A stretch of DNA of 64,000 nt from JACPPO01 sp965262505. Lineage in GTDB: Bacteria > Acidobacteriota > Vicinamibacteria > Vicinamibacterales > UBA2999. The stretch's first letter is position 1. Each line of letters begins with the position of its first letter. This document shows, piece by piece, positions 36,265-44,347 of the stretch. The notes under the pieces were generated by a model. The model was given only the letters and a program-made list of their open reading frames with translations. It did no database searches and had not been told where the DNA came from. The DNA is taken from positions 2,170,001 through 2,234,000 of the forward strand of contig CBDHFM010000030.1 of assembly GCA_965262505.1 (NCBI GenBank), given 5' to 3'. The translations under genes and the position numbers were made by a program.

Positions 36265-36622
36265 CCAGGACGGCGGCATCGCCGCGTTCATCTACGAGCA
36301 CGGGGATGCCGGGTGTGGTGACATGAACTGGCCGAAGAGCCTGCTCTATGTCGCGGGCTGGGGAACGGGCTCGGCCACGCTCAACGACGAGCTGCTCTAC
36401 GAGGACTACCAGATCCACTTCATGGTGACCCAGGGCATGCGCGATCGCGACACGCTGGCCACGATGTATCCCTTGGCGGGACGCACGTCAGCGGCCGGGG
36501 CCGTCAATCCCGCGCTGCAGCAGGTCGACTTCTACATCCGCAGCCCGGACACCAACGACGCGAATCATCCCAGCCGCGAGGTCTTTGACCATTTCTTTGC
36601 GATGGAGACCACGTGGCGCTAG
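36265..36622 (+). pseudogene. Hypothetical protein, C-terminal fragment cut by IS copy F
   Basis: 119 codons without a start of their own: QDGGIAAFIYEHGDAGCGDM, SLLYVAGWGTGSATLND, QIHFMVTQGMRDRDTLATMY and DFYIRSPDTNDANHPSREVF. The composition is clearly protein, and the final part resembles a small conserved beta-rich domain I cannot name. The stop overlaps the 3' end of the convergent HTH gene by a few bases. Confidence 0.55.
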
Positions 36623-37257
36623 CGTAGGTGCTCTTGAGGTCGAGCGCCTGTTGCTGAGGGGCCGACCGCGGGCACGAGAAGCGCGGCGAGTCGTTGCCAG
36701 AACAGCGGCGACGGCGTGCGCTTCCGCGCCTCCCATTGGTAGACGACGGCTTTCCGCGCCGCACCCACCAGGGTGGCCAATTGCGCCTGGCTCAATCCTC
36801 GCGCGCGACGAACCGCACGAATCTGCGCGTCGTAATCGTCTGGAACGCTGGCCCAGGTCCATGGCGCGCGACGATCATCGGGGCGGACCGTCCGCCCATA
36901 GTACGACTGCCGAAACGCCCTGGCCGCGGCGGGAGTCGCGCGAGCCCGGAGGCGGCGAAAGGTGGTCCGCGTGTCATAGGTCACCGGCAGACGGCCGTCC
37001 CGCGCCGCCGCCCGCAGCGTCTTGACGTGCACCCCGATCAGCAGCACGAGCACGGGTAACGGAAGGAGCGCGCGATCATCGCGATGCGTCGCCAACGCAC
37101 GCGCTCGTGCGCGTATCTTCGGCGGCGTCGCCCGCCGCCCGGCATCCCACGTCCGATACGACTCGGGGGACACACCGAGCATGGCCGCAAACGCCGCCTG
37201 CGATTTCCCCAATGCGATCCGGCACTCACGTAGCGTGCGGGGCTCCACGACGTTCAC
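36619..37257 (-). CDS. Protein with two XRE-type HTH domains
   Basis: 212 residues from a GTG. An N-terminal HTH (LRECRIALGKSQAAFAAMLG, SPESYRTWDAGRR) and a C-terminal HTH (IRAVRRARGLSQAQLATLVG, VYQWEARKRTPSPLFWQRLA) flank a middle helical segment (LIGVHVKTLRAAARDGRLPV) that looks like an excisionase/MerR-type winged HTH. The double arrangement suggests recognition of an asymmetric operator, as in phage or island regulators. It lies next to the tRNA fragment and iterons. The palindrome GTGACCGGTCAC followed by six Ts at 37334-37351, about 80 bases upstream, could be its operator. Confidence 0.65.
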   Translation of the reverse strand: MNVVEPRTLRECRIALGKSQAAFAAMLGVSPESYRTWDAGRRATPPKIRARARALATHRDDRALLPLPVLVLLIGVHVKTLRAAARDGRLPVTYDTRTTFRRLRARATPAAARAFRQSYYGRTVRPDDRRAPWTWASVPDDYDAQIRAVRRARGLSQAQLATLVGAARKAVVYQWEARKRTPSPLFWQRLAALLVPAVGPSATGARPQEHLR

Positions 37258-37412
37258 ACCATGCCATCCGCGCCGCCCGCCGTGAAGCGCGATGGTGGCG
37301 CGGGGCGTACTTCAGTCAGCCAATCTTGGAAGGTGACCGGTCACTTTTTTCGCCTGTACCTTCGCCCCTGGTGCCCAGGCAGTGGGCACAATCAGCGAAT
37401 TATCTATGAAAA

Positions 37413-37457
37413 TGGCGCGCCCGGCAGGGCTCGAACCTGCGACCCCCGGCTTAGAAG
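37413..37457 (-). tRNA. tRNA-Arg (TCT), 3' half only
   Basis: On the minus strand: anticodon loop CTTCTAA (TCT), 3' anticodon arm GCCGG, T arm GCAGG-TTCGAGC-CCTGC, acceptor strand CGGGCGC, G and CCA. The 5' anticodon arm that should pair with GCCGG is absent (GGGGC instead), and no D arm follows, so the gene is only a 3' half. Such halves are normal at the attachment sites of integrative elements that enter tRNA genes. Confidence 0.75.
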
Positions 37458-37487
37458 GCCCCATGTCTGAGCGGTGAGCACGACCGA

Positions 37488-37673
37488 AAACAGGGAATAA
37501 CAGGGCATTGAGCCATTTTCGGTGCCGATGTGGGCCATTTCCAACCTGATAACCTCCGATGGTGCACAGGGTTAGCAGCCACTTCCCTGTTCAGGACGAA
37601 CAGGGAATTTGGCGAGGCGGGAACAGGGAAACGCGCAGGCCAGAACAGGGAATGGCGCTGATCGATCAGGGAA
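37488..37673. repeat. GAACAGGGAA iterons with 21-23 bp phasing
   Basis: Direct repeats of GAACAGGGAA at 37598, 37621, 37643 and (GATCAGGGAA) 37664, spaced 23, 22 and 21 bp; an inverted copy TTCCCTGTTC at 37583 makes a 10-bp palindrome with the first. AAACAGGGAA lies at 37488 and TAACAGGGCA at 37498. Two-turn spacing puts all sites on one face of the helix, as expected for a multimeric binding protein. Found just beyond the tRNA-Arg half. Confidence 0.75.
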
Positions 37674-37803
37674 TGTCACCCACAGCGGGTGATGAGGGTT
37701 CGAGGGGGTCTGCGGGTACGACTGGACCGGCTTGGTTTCGTCTGCCTGAGCCACCCACAGGCCCCGTTCGAGAACGTGCGTCATCGGTGCCTCCACCGGT
37801 TGT

Positions 37804-38232
37804 CTACGGGGCAGCCGTCGCAGCATGGGATTCCGCATCGGCGCTGGCTCGTGTCTTCCGGCCGCGCCAGAGCCGAAAGTGCTCAATCTCTTTCCGCACC
37901 ACGTTGACAGCAAAGGCAATCACGGCGAAATCATCGATAAAGCCCACGCCAGGCAGGAGATCCGGCAGCAAATCCAACGGCGCCACGACATAGAGCAGGG
38001 TGCCCGCCACGATGCCGATCGCCATTTTTGAAAGGTCTTGGTATTCCCCGCGTACCGAGCACCGCAGCATCTCGATGAAATCAGCGAGGTCTTGGCTGCC
38101 TGCCACAGCTGTCCATCTTGTCTGCTTGTCAGCGGCGTCTTTGATCAGCTTCAGGAAGTCCGGCGTTGCGAGTTTGCCCGCGCGGCGGTGATAGCGCTCG
38201 AACAGTGTGCGCAGTGCGGGTGTCATCCTCAT
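37804..38232 (-). CDS. DUF1232 (YkvA-like) membrane protein
   Basis: 142 residues. The DUF1232 signature LLYVVAPLDLLPDLLPGVGF followed by IDDFAVIAFAV is clear at residues 80-110, a pair of short membrane helices with the conserved P-x-D-x-x-P. The N-terminal 70 residues are helical and the C-terminus ends in charged and Ala-rich residues. Function unknown; the family is often membrane-associated. It lies beyond the iterons and is followed by IS110. Confidence 0.82.
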   Translation of the reverse strand: MRMTPALRTLFERYHRRAGKLATPDFLKLIKDAADKQTRWTAVAGSQDLADFIEMLRCSVRGEYQDLSKMAIGIVAGTLLYVVAPLDLLPDLLPGVGFIDDFAVIAFAVNVVRKEIEHFRLWRGRKTRASADAESHAATAAP

Positions 38233-39588
38233 TGTGCGTGCCTCTCACTGCGGGCCGCTGGGCCCACAGCCGGCCCCCAGCGCGCGATTCCGTCGGCCTC
38301 CGCACACCACCGGCCCACCCTGCCCTCACAAGCCACGCACAGCGGCACGAGTGGCGTCCGGGTGCGGAAGCCGGCACTGACGCCCCTCTATGTCAAGACA
38401 CGTGTTCAGGCGGCCTCGATGCCGTATTGGCGCATGCGGAAGTCTGTCATAACGCGCTGGTAGAGTTCACGAGCAAGGAAGCGTTTGAGGCATCGAATGA
38501 TCTCGCGCGTGGTCCGGCCATTGGCGGAGCGGCGTGCGACGTAGTCGCGGGTTGGTTGGTGGAATCGCATGCGGACGATGACGGCTCGATAGAGGGCGGC
38601 GTTGGCCTGGCGGTGGCCGCCCCGATACAAGCGGTGCCGGCCAGTGGTCCTCCCCGAGGCGGCCGGGATCGGACACGCGCCGCAGAGTTTCGCAAAGGCG
38701 GCTTCCGAGCGAATGCGGGTGGGGTTATCGCCGCAAAGGATCACCAGCTCGGCGGCGGTGTTCGCGCCGACCCCGAAGCTCTCGCACAGGGAGGGCGACG
38801 TCTCGGTCGTGAGTCGCGTGAGGTGTCGGTCGTGCGTGGTGATTTCCTCGGCGAGGGTGAACCAGCGACGAGCGATCGAACGGAGCGTGTGCTTGACGGA
38901 CGCGGCGGGCGTGTCGAGGGGGCCCGGTCGGAGTGCTGCGCAGCGCGTGAGCCGCCGGTGATCGGTGCGCGCTTGGAGAGCTTCTCGCAGCTGAGGCGGC
39001 GCGTGTACAACAAGCGGCTTCAGCGTGATCATCGCCGCGGTGCGCGCCTTGACCGCGGTATCGCGCACGATCTTCAGCTGGCGCATCATCTCGACCACGC
39101 CATCCGCAGTCTTCGGGGTCGCCGTGGATTGACCGGCCAGCACGGACCGGGCAGCGACCTCGGCATCGATAGTGTCGGACGTGCCCGCCGTGCGGCGCGT
39201 GCGCCGGTCACCCCGATTCACCTCCACCACACGATGCCCTGCGCGGCGCACCGCCCAGGTGAGGCCGGCGCCATAGCTGCCGGTGCCTTCGACGCCGAAC
39301 GCCTCGACCCGCCCGTGCGTGTCTGCCCACCTGATCAGGGCCCGATAGCCCCACGCATTCGCCACGAACGCGTGGTCGCCGAGGCGGGTCCCCCGCGTGT
39401 CGATCGCGACCGCAACATGGACATACTTATGGGTGTCGACGCCGACAATCACCTGCTGCGCCTTGGACTCGCTGCTCACGCTGTTGGTCACCGGTGCCTC
39501 CTCGGGCTGCGGTCCGCTGGCTGGCCCGGGTGGGCGGACAGGACTGTGACGGGTCGTGAGTGCGGCAGGCCCCTGTTGGGTCACGGCG
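38233..39588 (-). mobile_element. IS110-family element (limits approximate)
   Basis: IS110 elements lack clear terminal repeats, so only the transposase fixes the element. The non-coding 170 bases at 38233-38405 and the 100 bases at 39492-39588 probably belong to it; the latter would carry the bridge RNA region upstream of the gene. The upstream side is cut by IS903 copy G. Confidence 0.5.
38406..39491 (-). CDS. IS110-family transposase
   Basis: 362 residues from GTG 39491 (GGAGG 7 bases upstream). The N-terminal DEDD domain shows VIVGVDTHKYVHVA, FGVEGTGSYGAGL and DTIDAEVAARSVL; the C-terminal Transposase_20 domain has AAFAKLCGACPIPAASGRTT and RGGHRQANAALYRA, with the catalytic Ser in the PIPAASG segment. 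Intact. A frame continues upstream into the neighbouring IS, but that is antisense to the copy G transposase. Confidence 0.88.
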   Translation of the reverse strand: MTNSVSSESKAQQVIVGVDTHKYVHVAVAIDTRGTRLGDHAFVANAWGYRALIRWADTHGRVEAFGVEGTGSYGAGLTWAVRRAGHRVVEVNRGDRRTRRTAGTSDTIDAEVAARSVLAGQSTATPKTADGVVEMMRQLKIVRDTAVKARTAAMITLKPLVVHAPPQLREALQARTDHRRLTRCAALRPGPLDTPAASVKHTLRSIARRWFTLAEEITTHDRHLTRLTTETSPSLCESFGVGANTAAELVILCGDNPTRIRSEAAFAKLCGACPIPAASGRTTGRHRLYRGGHRQANAALYRAVIVRMRFHQPTRDYVARRSANGRTTREIIRCLKRFLARELYQRVMTDFRMRQYGIEAA

Positions 39589-40669
39589 GCGTTGTTGCAT
39601 GAAGACGCTGCGCGGGTGGGGCGGCGTGGCCCGCACTTCTCTGGACCCTCCGCAGGAGCCACACTACAGGGATGCAGTCGAAGGTCCATCCCCGGTACAA
39701 GACGAAGTACCGCGTTGCGAACTGGCCGGCCTACAATCAGGCCCTCGTTCGACGCGGCGATGTGACGGTGTGGTTGTCCTCGGAGGCGATCGCTGCCTGG
39801 ACACCCCGCCGGAGCGGCCGGCGGGGCGGGCAGCGGCGGTACTCGGATCTCGCCATCGAGACCGCCCTGACCCTGCGGCTCCTCTACCATCTCCCGCTGC
39901 GCCAGGCCGAAGGGTTCCTGCACGCCCTGTTCGGGATGATGCGCCTCGACCTCTCCGCCCCCGACGATACGACGCTCTCCCGGCGCAGTCAGCATCTGCG
40001 GCGCCGTCTGCGACCGGTCCCGTCCGGCGAGGGCCTCCATCTCGTGCTCGACAGCACGGGGCTGTCCATCGTCGGAGCAGGTGAGTGGGCCGCCGCGAAA
40101 CACGGTGGCTGCGGCAGACGTGGCTGGCGGAAGCTCCACCGTGGCGTCGATCAGTCCGGCGTGATCCGTGTCCACACGCTGACCGAGGCGACGGGTGATG
40201 ATGCGACCACCGCCCTCGATCTGCTCACCGCCGTCGAGGGCCCTCTCGTGCGCGTCACCGCTGACGCCGCCTATGACACGGTCGCCGTCTACGAGACCGC
40301 CGGGGCGCGGGGTGCGACGGTCGTCGTCCCACCGGCCAGGACGGCGAACGTCTCTGCCCACGGCCCGCGGTCGCCCGCGCGGGACCGGACGATCACGTTG
40401 GTAAAGCAGCTCGGACGGCACCGTTGGAAGAAGGCGTCAGGATACCATCGTCAGGGCCGGGTGGAGAATACGTTCTTCCGCTACAAGTCCATCATCGGCG
40501 ATGGCCTGCGCGCCCGGAGTCCAGCTGGGCAGGGGAGTGAGGCCGTCATCGGCTGTGAGATCCTCAATCGGATGACCGCCCTCGGCCGAGCAGTGTCGTA
40601 TCGCATCGGCCGGTGAGGATCTTGTCGATTGGCATCGTGCGGGCCAGTGACGATTCGTGCAACAACGCC
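39589..40669 (+). mobile_element. IS5-family (IS903-type) element, copy G
   Basis: The only full copy in the plus orientation: transposase-upstream end at 39589 (GGCGTTGTTGCATGAAGAC), far end CGTGCAACAACGCC at 40669, 1081 bp. Flanks ggtcacggc and ctccaccgg differ. Confidence 0.9.
39672..40616 (+). CDS. IS5-family transposase (IS903 type), copy G
   Basis: 314 residues from MQSKVHPRYK. Catalytic motifs complete. Differs from the others by APDDTTLSRR (Asp for Tyr) and LHRGVDQSG. Confidence 0.9.
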   Translation: MQSKVHPRYKTKYRVANWPAYNQALVRRGDVTVWLSSEAIAAWTPRRSGRRGGQRRYSDLAIETALTLRLLYHLPLRQAEGFLHALFGMMRLDLSAPDDTTLSRRSQHLRRRLRPVPSGEGLHLVLDSTGLSIVGAGEWAAAKHGGCGRRGWRKLHRGVDQSGVIRVHTLTEATGDDATTALDLLTAVEGPLVRVTADAAYDTVAVYETAGARGATVVVPPARTANVSAHGPRSPARDRTITLVKQLGRHRWKKASGYHRQGRVENTFFRYKSIIGDGLRARSPAGQGSEAVIGCEILNRMTALGRAVSYRIGR

Positions 40670-40852
40670 CTCCACCGGCGTGACGAGCCCACCCGCAGGG
40701 CGGCGGACGCCAGCCGGCCGAATCCCCCAGCAATCGAGCCATCCGCAACGTATCCTCGAAATGGTCACTGCAGAGCACCAAGAAACGCACGTGTGAGACG
40801 ATCGTGTTACGCGTGGCGAGCCCAGATCGATTGGAGTGCAGGCGGGACACAA

Positions 40853-42223
40853 TTAACCGAGGCCGAGCCGTCCGCGAAAGAGCAGCGCCCAGACCAGCAG
40901 CCAGAGTGCCACCGCCCCGGCGCTGATGCCGAAGACCAACACCGGATTGTAGGCCAGCGCCAGCGGAATGGCGGCGCTGGTCCACAGCCCGCCGCCCATG
41001 AACGGCTCGTGCATGAGCTGCTTGTAGCCGAAGGCCGAGGTGGCATCGGTGTCGCCTTCGGGATCGACGACGCGCAAGAGCAAGAGCCCGGTGGCAGTGA
41101 CGCCCATTGACTGCCCCATCTCGGCGATCGAGCGCTCGAACCACGAATCCGCTGGCAGGAGGCGGCGCGCCAACCACATCACACAGAAGACGTTCCACAG
41201 CACCCCGGCAGCGACCAGGATCGCCAAGGGCACGAGCCCTCCCAGCACCACCTCCACGTTGATGGTCGAGATCGCGGCCACCACCAGGAAATCCATGGCG
41301 GTGCCCGAGAGGCGCTGCATGAGGCGATGGTCGAGCGGATTGCGTTTGGTGAAGTTGGCGAAGAAGAGCTGCACCGCCAAGCCACCGATCATGCACAGTG
41401 GAAAGAGGGGGAAAGTGTCGAAGAAGGCGCGGCCGTCGGCGCTCGGCGGTCGCACCAGGAGTTCGACCCGTACCAGGCCGCCGTGGATCAGATAGCCAAT
41501 GAAGACACCGAGACCGATGATGGCAAGATGGAAGCCGAGGCTGTCGATTGACGCCGCCGACACGGTCTGGCTCCCGGCACTCGGCCGCTCAGCTGGGTCG
41601 TAGACGCCGACGATACTGCTCTCGGGCATGTCCTCAATGCGCTTCAGCTGCCGGGTGTAGCCCCGGCGCGCCGCCCAGTTGACGAGCGCCATCCCGACGA
41701 TGATGGCGAATAGGACACCGCAGGTCGCCGAGGTGAGGGCCAGATCCCTGCCCTCGGGCCAGGCATAGGCATCGAAGACCGGTTCCAGGCCAGCGGCCGT
41801 GCCGTGCCCTCCCTCGAAGCCGACCGGAATGATGGTGCCGATGGCCCCCGGGACGCCAAATACCGGCGTCAGCAACACGATCGCCACCCCGAGGCCGACG
41901 ACGTACTGGCCCCAGGCGACGATCTGGCCGTACGCCAACTGCGGCCCGGCGATCCCCCAGATGCGTCTGATCGGCGGAATGAACACGCCCAGGAAGAGGG
42001 CCGAGAAAACGATGTTGATGAGAAATCCCGGCAACTGATTCCACCCCGCCATCGTCGCTGCGGGCAGGGAGTCACCGATGGTCTGCACGAGCACCAGCCC
42101 GAGCAGGCCGCCGATCACCGAGGCCGGCAGGTAGAGCTTCTGAAACAGGCGGATCTCGACGCGCAGAAGCTTGCCGACCACCAGCAGGATGCACAGCGCG
42201 CTGAAGGAGAGGACGATATTCAT
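40853..42223 (-). CDS. gltS: GltS-type sodium/glutamate symporter
   Basis: 456 residues, about 12 membrane segments. It starts MNIVLSFSALCILLVVGKLL and contains LYLPASVIGGLLGLVL, PVGFEGGHGTAAGL (the GGHGTA reentrant loop of GltS) and, in the second half, MDFLVVAAISTIN and GQSMGVTATGLLLLRVVDP, the inverted counterpart. The frame is intact. Similar but longer than E. coli GltS (about 400). It lies between IS copy G and a 102-bp repeat; the region 40670-40852 downstream shows no recognised gene. Confidence 0.88.
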   Translation of the reverse strand: MNIVLSFSALCILLVVGKLLRVEIRLFQKLYLPASVIGGLLGLVLVQTIGDSLPAATMAGWNQLPGFLINIVFSALFLGVFIPPIRRIWGIAGPQLAYGQIVAWGQYVVGLGVAIVLLTPVFGVPGAIGTIIPVGFEGGHGTAAGLEPVFDAYAWPEGRDLALTSATCGVLFAIIVGMALVNWAARRGYTRQLKRIEDMPESSIVGVYDPAERPSAGSQTVSAASIDSLGFHLAIIGLGVFIGYLIHGGLVRVELLVRPPSADGRAFFDTFPLFPLCMIGGLAVQLFFANFTKRNPLDHRLMQRLSGTAMDFLVVAAISTINVEVVLGGLVPLAILVAAGVLWNVFCVMWLARRLLPADSWFERSIAEMGQSMGVTATGLLLLRVVDPEGDTDATSAFGYKQLMHEPFMGGGLWTSAAIPLALAYNPVLVFGISAGAVALWLLVWALLFRGRLGLG

Positions 42224-42396
42224 AGGATTCGGATGTGAGTCATCGCGTCAGTCATGCGGCGTGGCGCGCCCAAGACGACGAAGCGATAGGACGATAGGGC
42301 CATGGACGCCCCATTTCTATCACACAGGGAGTATGTGCCGGGTTACCGCAGGCGCGGAATGGAGGTAGGCGTCGATGAGGCCCTCCAGGGTCGGCC

Positions 42397-42498
42397 CTAG
42401 TACCCCGGCGCAGTGGTTTTGATCGATTGCCTGGGCCCACGGTCAAGAGGGGGAGGCCTGAAAGTGAACCGGTCAAATTCACTGCGACGAGGTACTAG
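42397..42498. repeat. 102-bp palindromic element with CTAG ends, copy 2 (inverted)
   Basis: Reverse complement of 12244-12345, same length and nearly the same sequence, with CTAGTACCCCGGCGCAGTG at this left end. It lies just upstream of the GltS gene. Confidence 0.85.
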
Positions 42499-42802
42499 TG
42501 GACGCTGTCGGCTCGTATCAAGACTTCCTCGGCCGGACAGCCGTCCAGTCACGGCATCACCGCGCGGCCCGCCGCATCGGTCGCCGAATAAGCGGGTGCG
42601 AAGCGGCCGCTTAGCACCCGTTTCCCGGGCACACACCGCCGGACGTGGCCCTCGCCACCCGGCAGGTCACGCCGATCCGGCGCCCCGGACGTCGTGAGAC
42701 AAGTCGACCGCGACACGGCCCGGTTGCCGGCCTCGTCTCCGGTCCGTCCCCGCGGATGCCCGCGTCTCACGCCGTCGGGTGTGCCACCCCTGGGTGGCGC
42801 CC
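42499..42802. other. Intergenic stretch downstream of the integrase relic
   Basis: Very GC-rich, no supported gene. Contains the strong hairpin at 42593-42620. Confidence 0.4.
42593..42620. repeat. 28-bp near-perfect palindrome
   Basis: CGGGTGCGAAGCGG followed by CCGCTTAGCACCCG; one mismatched pair. TTTCCC follows on the plus strand. It could be a terminator or a recombination hairpin. Confidence 0.5.
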
Positions 42803-43372
42803 TTACGCGGTGGTGCGTCGCACGAGGCGGAGGGGCGGGGCGGTGCGCGGTCTGGCCGGGTGCGCCCGCCCGCGGGGCGTCGTCTGTGCGTGCTGCGCCA
42901 GATACTCAACGAGCTGGTCGCCGGCCTCGAGCAGTTCCTGTTCGTTGATGATGTTGTAGCGGTCGAAGATGGCGCGGGTCTTGTGGCCGGTCAGGAGCAT
43001 GGCGACCCGCTCGGGGACGCTGGCGCGGATCAGGTTGCGGGCGGCGGTGCGGCGGCAGTCGTGAAGGAAGCGGGTCGGCACGCCGGCCGCCTGACAGGCC
43101 GTGCGCCACGCGGTACGCCAGCGGCGGATGGGGATGCCGTCGCGGTGGAAGACCAGCGGGCTGTCGGGGTCGCGGCGCGCCCGTCGCCGCGCCAGGGCCT
43201 CGGCAATCGGTTGCGACATGGGGAGAATCCGCCCTACCAACGTCTTCGAGCGGGCGGGCGAGAGCCGGATGACGCCGCCGGCCTCGTCAAGTTCGTCCCA
43301 GGTGAGGCCGAGGATCTCGTTCTTGCGCCAGCCGGAGTAGTAGGCAAGGTCGAGGATGTCCTGCCACGGGGC
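42803..43372 (-). pseudogene. Tyrosine recombinase (phage integrase type), catalytic domain only
   Basis: The minus-strand frame carries the complete catalytic domain: Arg in AYYSGWRKNEILGL, the HxxR box FLHDCRRTAARNL, LLTGHKTRAIFDRYN with His and the nucleophile Tyr. About 190 codons remain. The N-terminal arm- and core-binding domain is removed at 43373 by IS903-type sequence. The most plausible source is an integrative element that used the tRNA-Arg site at 37413. Confidence 0.8.
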
Positions 43373-43410
43373 GGCGTTGTTGCACGAATCGGTCTTCATG
43401 CAACAACGCC
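43373..43410. mobile_element. 38-bp IS903 end-to-end relic
   Basis: GGCGTTGTTGCACGAATCG is joined directly to GTCTTCATGCAACAACGCC: both outer ends of the IS with nothing between. It acts as a palindrome within the integrase gene. Confidence 0.85.
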
Positions 43411-43770
43411 TCACATCGCCGCGTCGAACGAGGGCTCGGTTGTAGGCCAGCCAGTTCGCAACGCGGTACTTCGTCTTATACGTGGGATGGACCTTCGACT
43501 GCATCCCGGTAGTGTGGCTCCTGCGGAGGGTCCAGAGAAGTGCGAGCCAAACCGCCCCACCCCCGCAGGGTCTTCATGCAACAACCACACCGTCACATCG
43601 CCACGTCGAACGAGGGCCTGGTTGTAGGCCGCCCAGTTCGCAACGCGATACTTCGTCTTATACGTGGGATGAACCTTCGACTGCATCCCTGTAGTGTGGC
43701 TCCTGCGAAGCGTCACGAAAAGCACGGGCCAAACCACCCCACCCGCAGCAAGTCTTCATGCAACAACGCC
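43411..43770 (-). mobile_element. Two tandem IS903-type right-end fragments
   Basis: 43411-43584 and 43585-43770 each hold the first 30-35 transposase codons (MQSKVHPTYKTKYRVANW) plus the upstream IS end. Both start at nearly the same internal position (bases TCACATCGCC and CACACCGTCACATCGCC). The first lacks the outermost GCC at its end; the second ends with a complete terminus at 43770. Confidence 0.85.
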
Positions 43771-43889
43771 CTGGAGCCGCGCCTGGTAGCCGAGCGTCGA
43801 CCGCGCGACGGATAACACGGCGCACGCGCGGCGGCTCGACCGCCCGCGTCGGCGTGCAGCCGCGACCTGCTGCCGGCGCACACGTGCGC
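43771..43889 (-). pseudogene. IS3-family orfB, N-terminal fragment
   Basis: Minus-strand codons RRRGRSSRRACAVLSVARST and LGYQARLQ match the start of IS3 OrfB (RGLSQRRAC, LGVSRSTLGY). The IS903 fragment ending at 43770 removes the rest, including the DDE domain. Confidence 0.6.
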
Positions 43890-44153
43890 CTACCACGTTT
43901 TTCGCGTGATCTCCTTGAGCACGTCGACCTCGAGATCCCGATCGGCCACCATCTTCTTCAGCCGACCGTTCTCCTGCTCGAGCTGGCGCAGGCGCTTCAC
44001 GTCGGCCGGTTCCAGCGTCCCGAAGTGTTTGCGCCAGCTGTAGATCGTCTGCGCGCTCACACCGTGCCGCTTGGCGACCTCCGGCAGCGGCCGCCGGGCG
44101 GCCTCCCGCAAGATCGTGACCATGTGCTCGTCCGTAAACCGGGTCTTCTTCAT
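43890..44153 (-). CDS. IS3-family OrfA
   Basis: About 87 residues from MKKTRFTDEHMVTILREA: Tnp_HTH_8 helix-turn-helix (EVAKRHGVSAQTIYSWRKHF) and leucine-zipper-like tail (RLRQLEQENGRLKKMVADRD). Near the end GCGAAAAACG offers a slippery A-run for the -1 frameshift into orfB. Without the rest of orfB it cannot transpose. Confidence 0.82.
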   Translation of the reverse strand: MKKTRFTDEHMVTILREAARRPLPEVAKRHGVSAQTIYSWRKHFGTLEPADVKRLRQLEQENGRLKKMVADRDLEVDVLKEITRKTW

Positions 44154-44347
44154 GGCTCCTCCTTGCCGGGAGGACGCCATTCTCTCAAGCGTCAGCTGGT
44201 CCGAAAATCGCCAGGCAGGTCAGCTCTCTGGTGCATCTCGCTGATACGCTCGTCGCGCAGATGAATTACAGTCACAGTCGGACTCTAAACCGAAGTGCTA
44301 CTAAGGACGGCGGGACGTCGGATCGACCCCACATCGATGTGAGGTGA

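Noticed and set aside
37488..37673. GAACAGGGAA repeats as a CRISPR array
   Set aside because: Repeats are only 10 bases with 11-13-base gaps, one is inverted, and no cas gene is present.
38406..40421. 671-codon frame joining IS110 and upstream sequence
   Set aside because: Only the part up to 39491 is the IS110 transposase; the rest is antisense to the IS903 copy G transposase.
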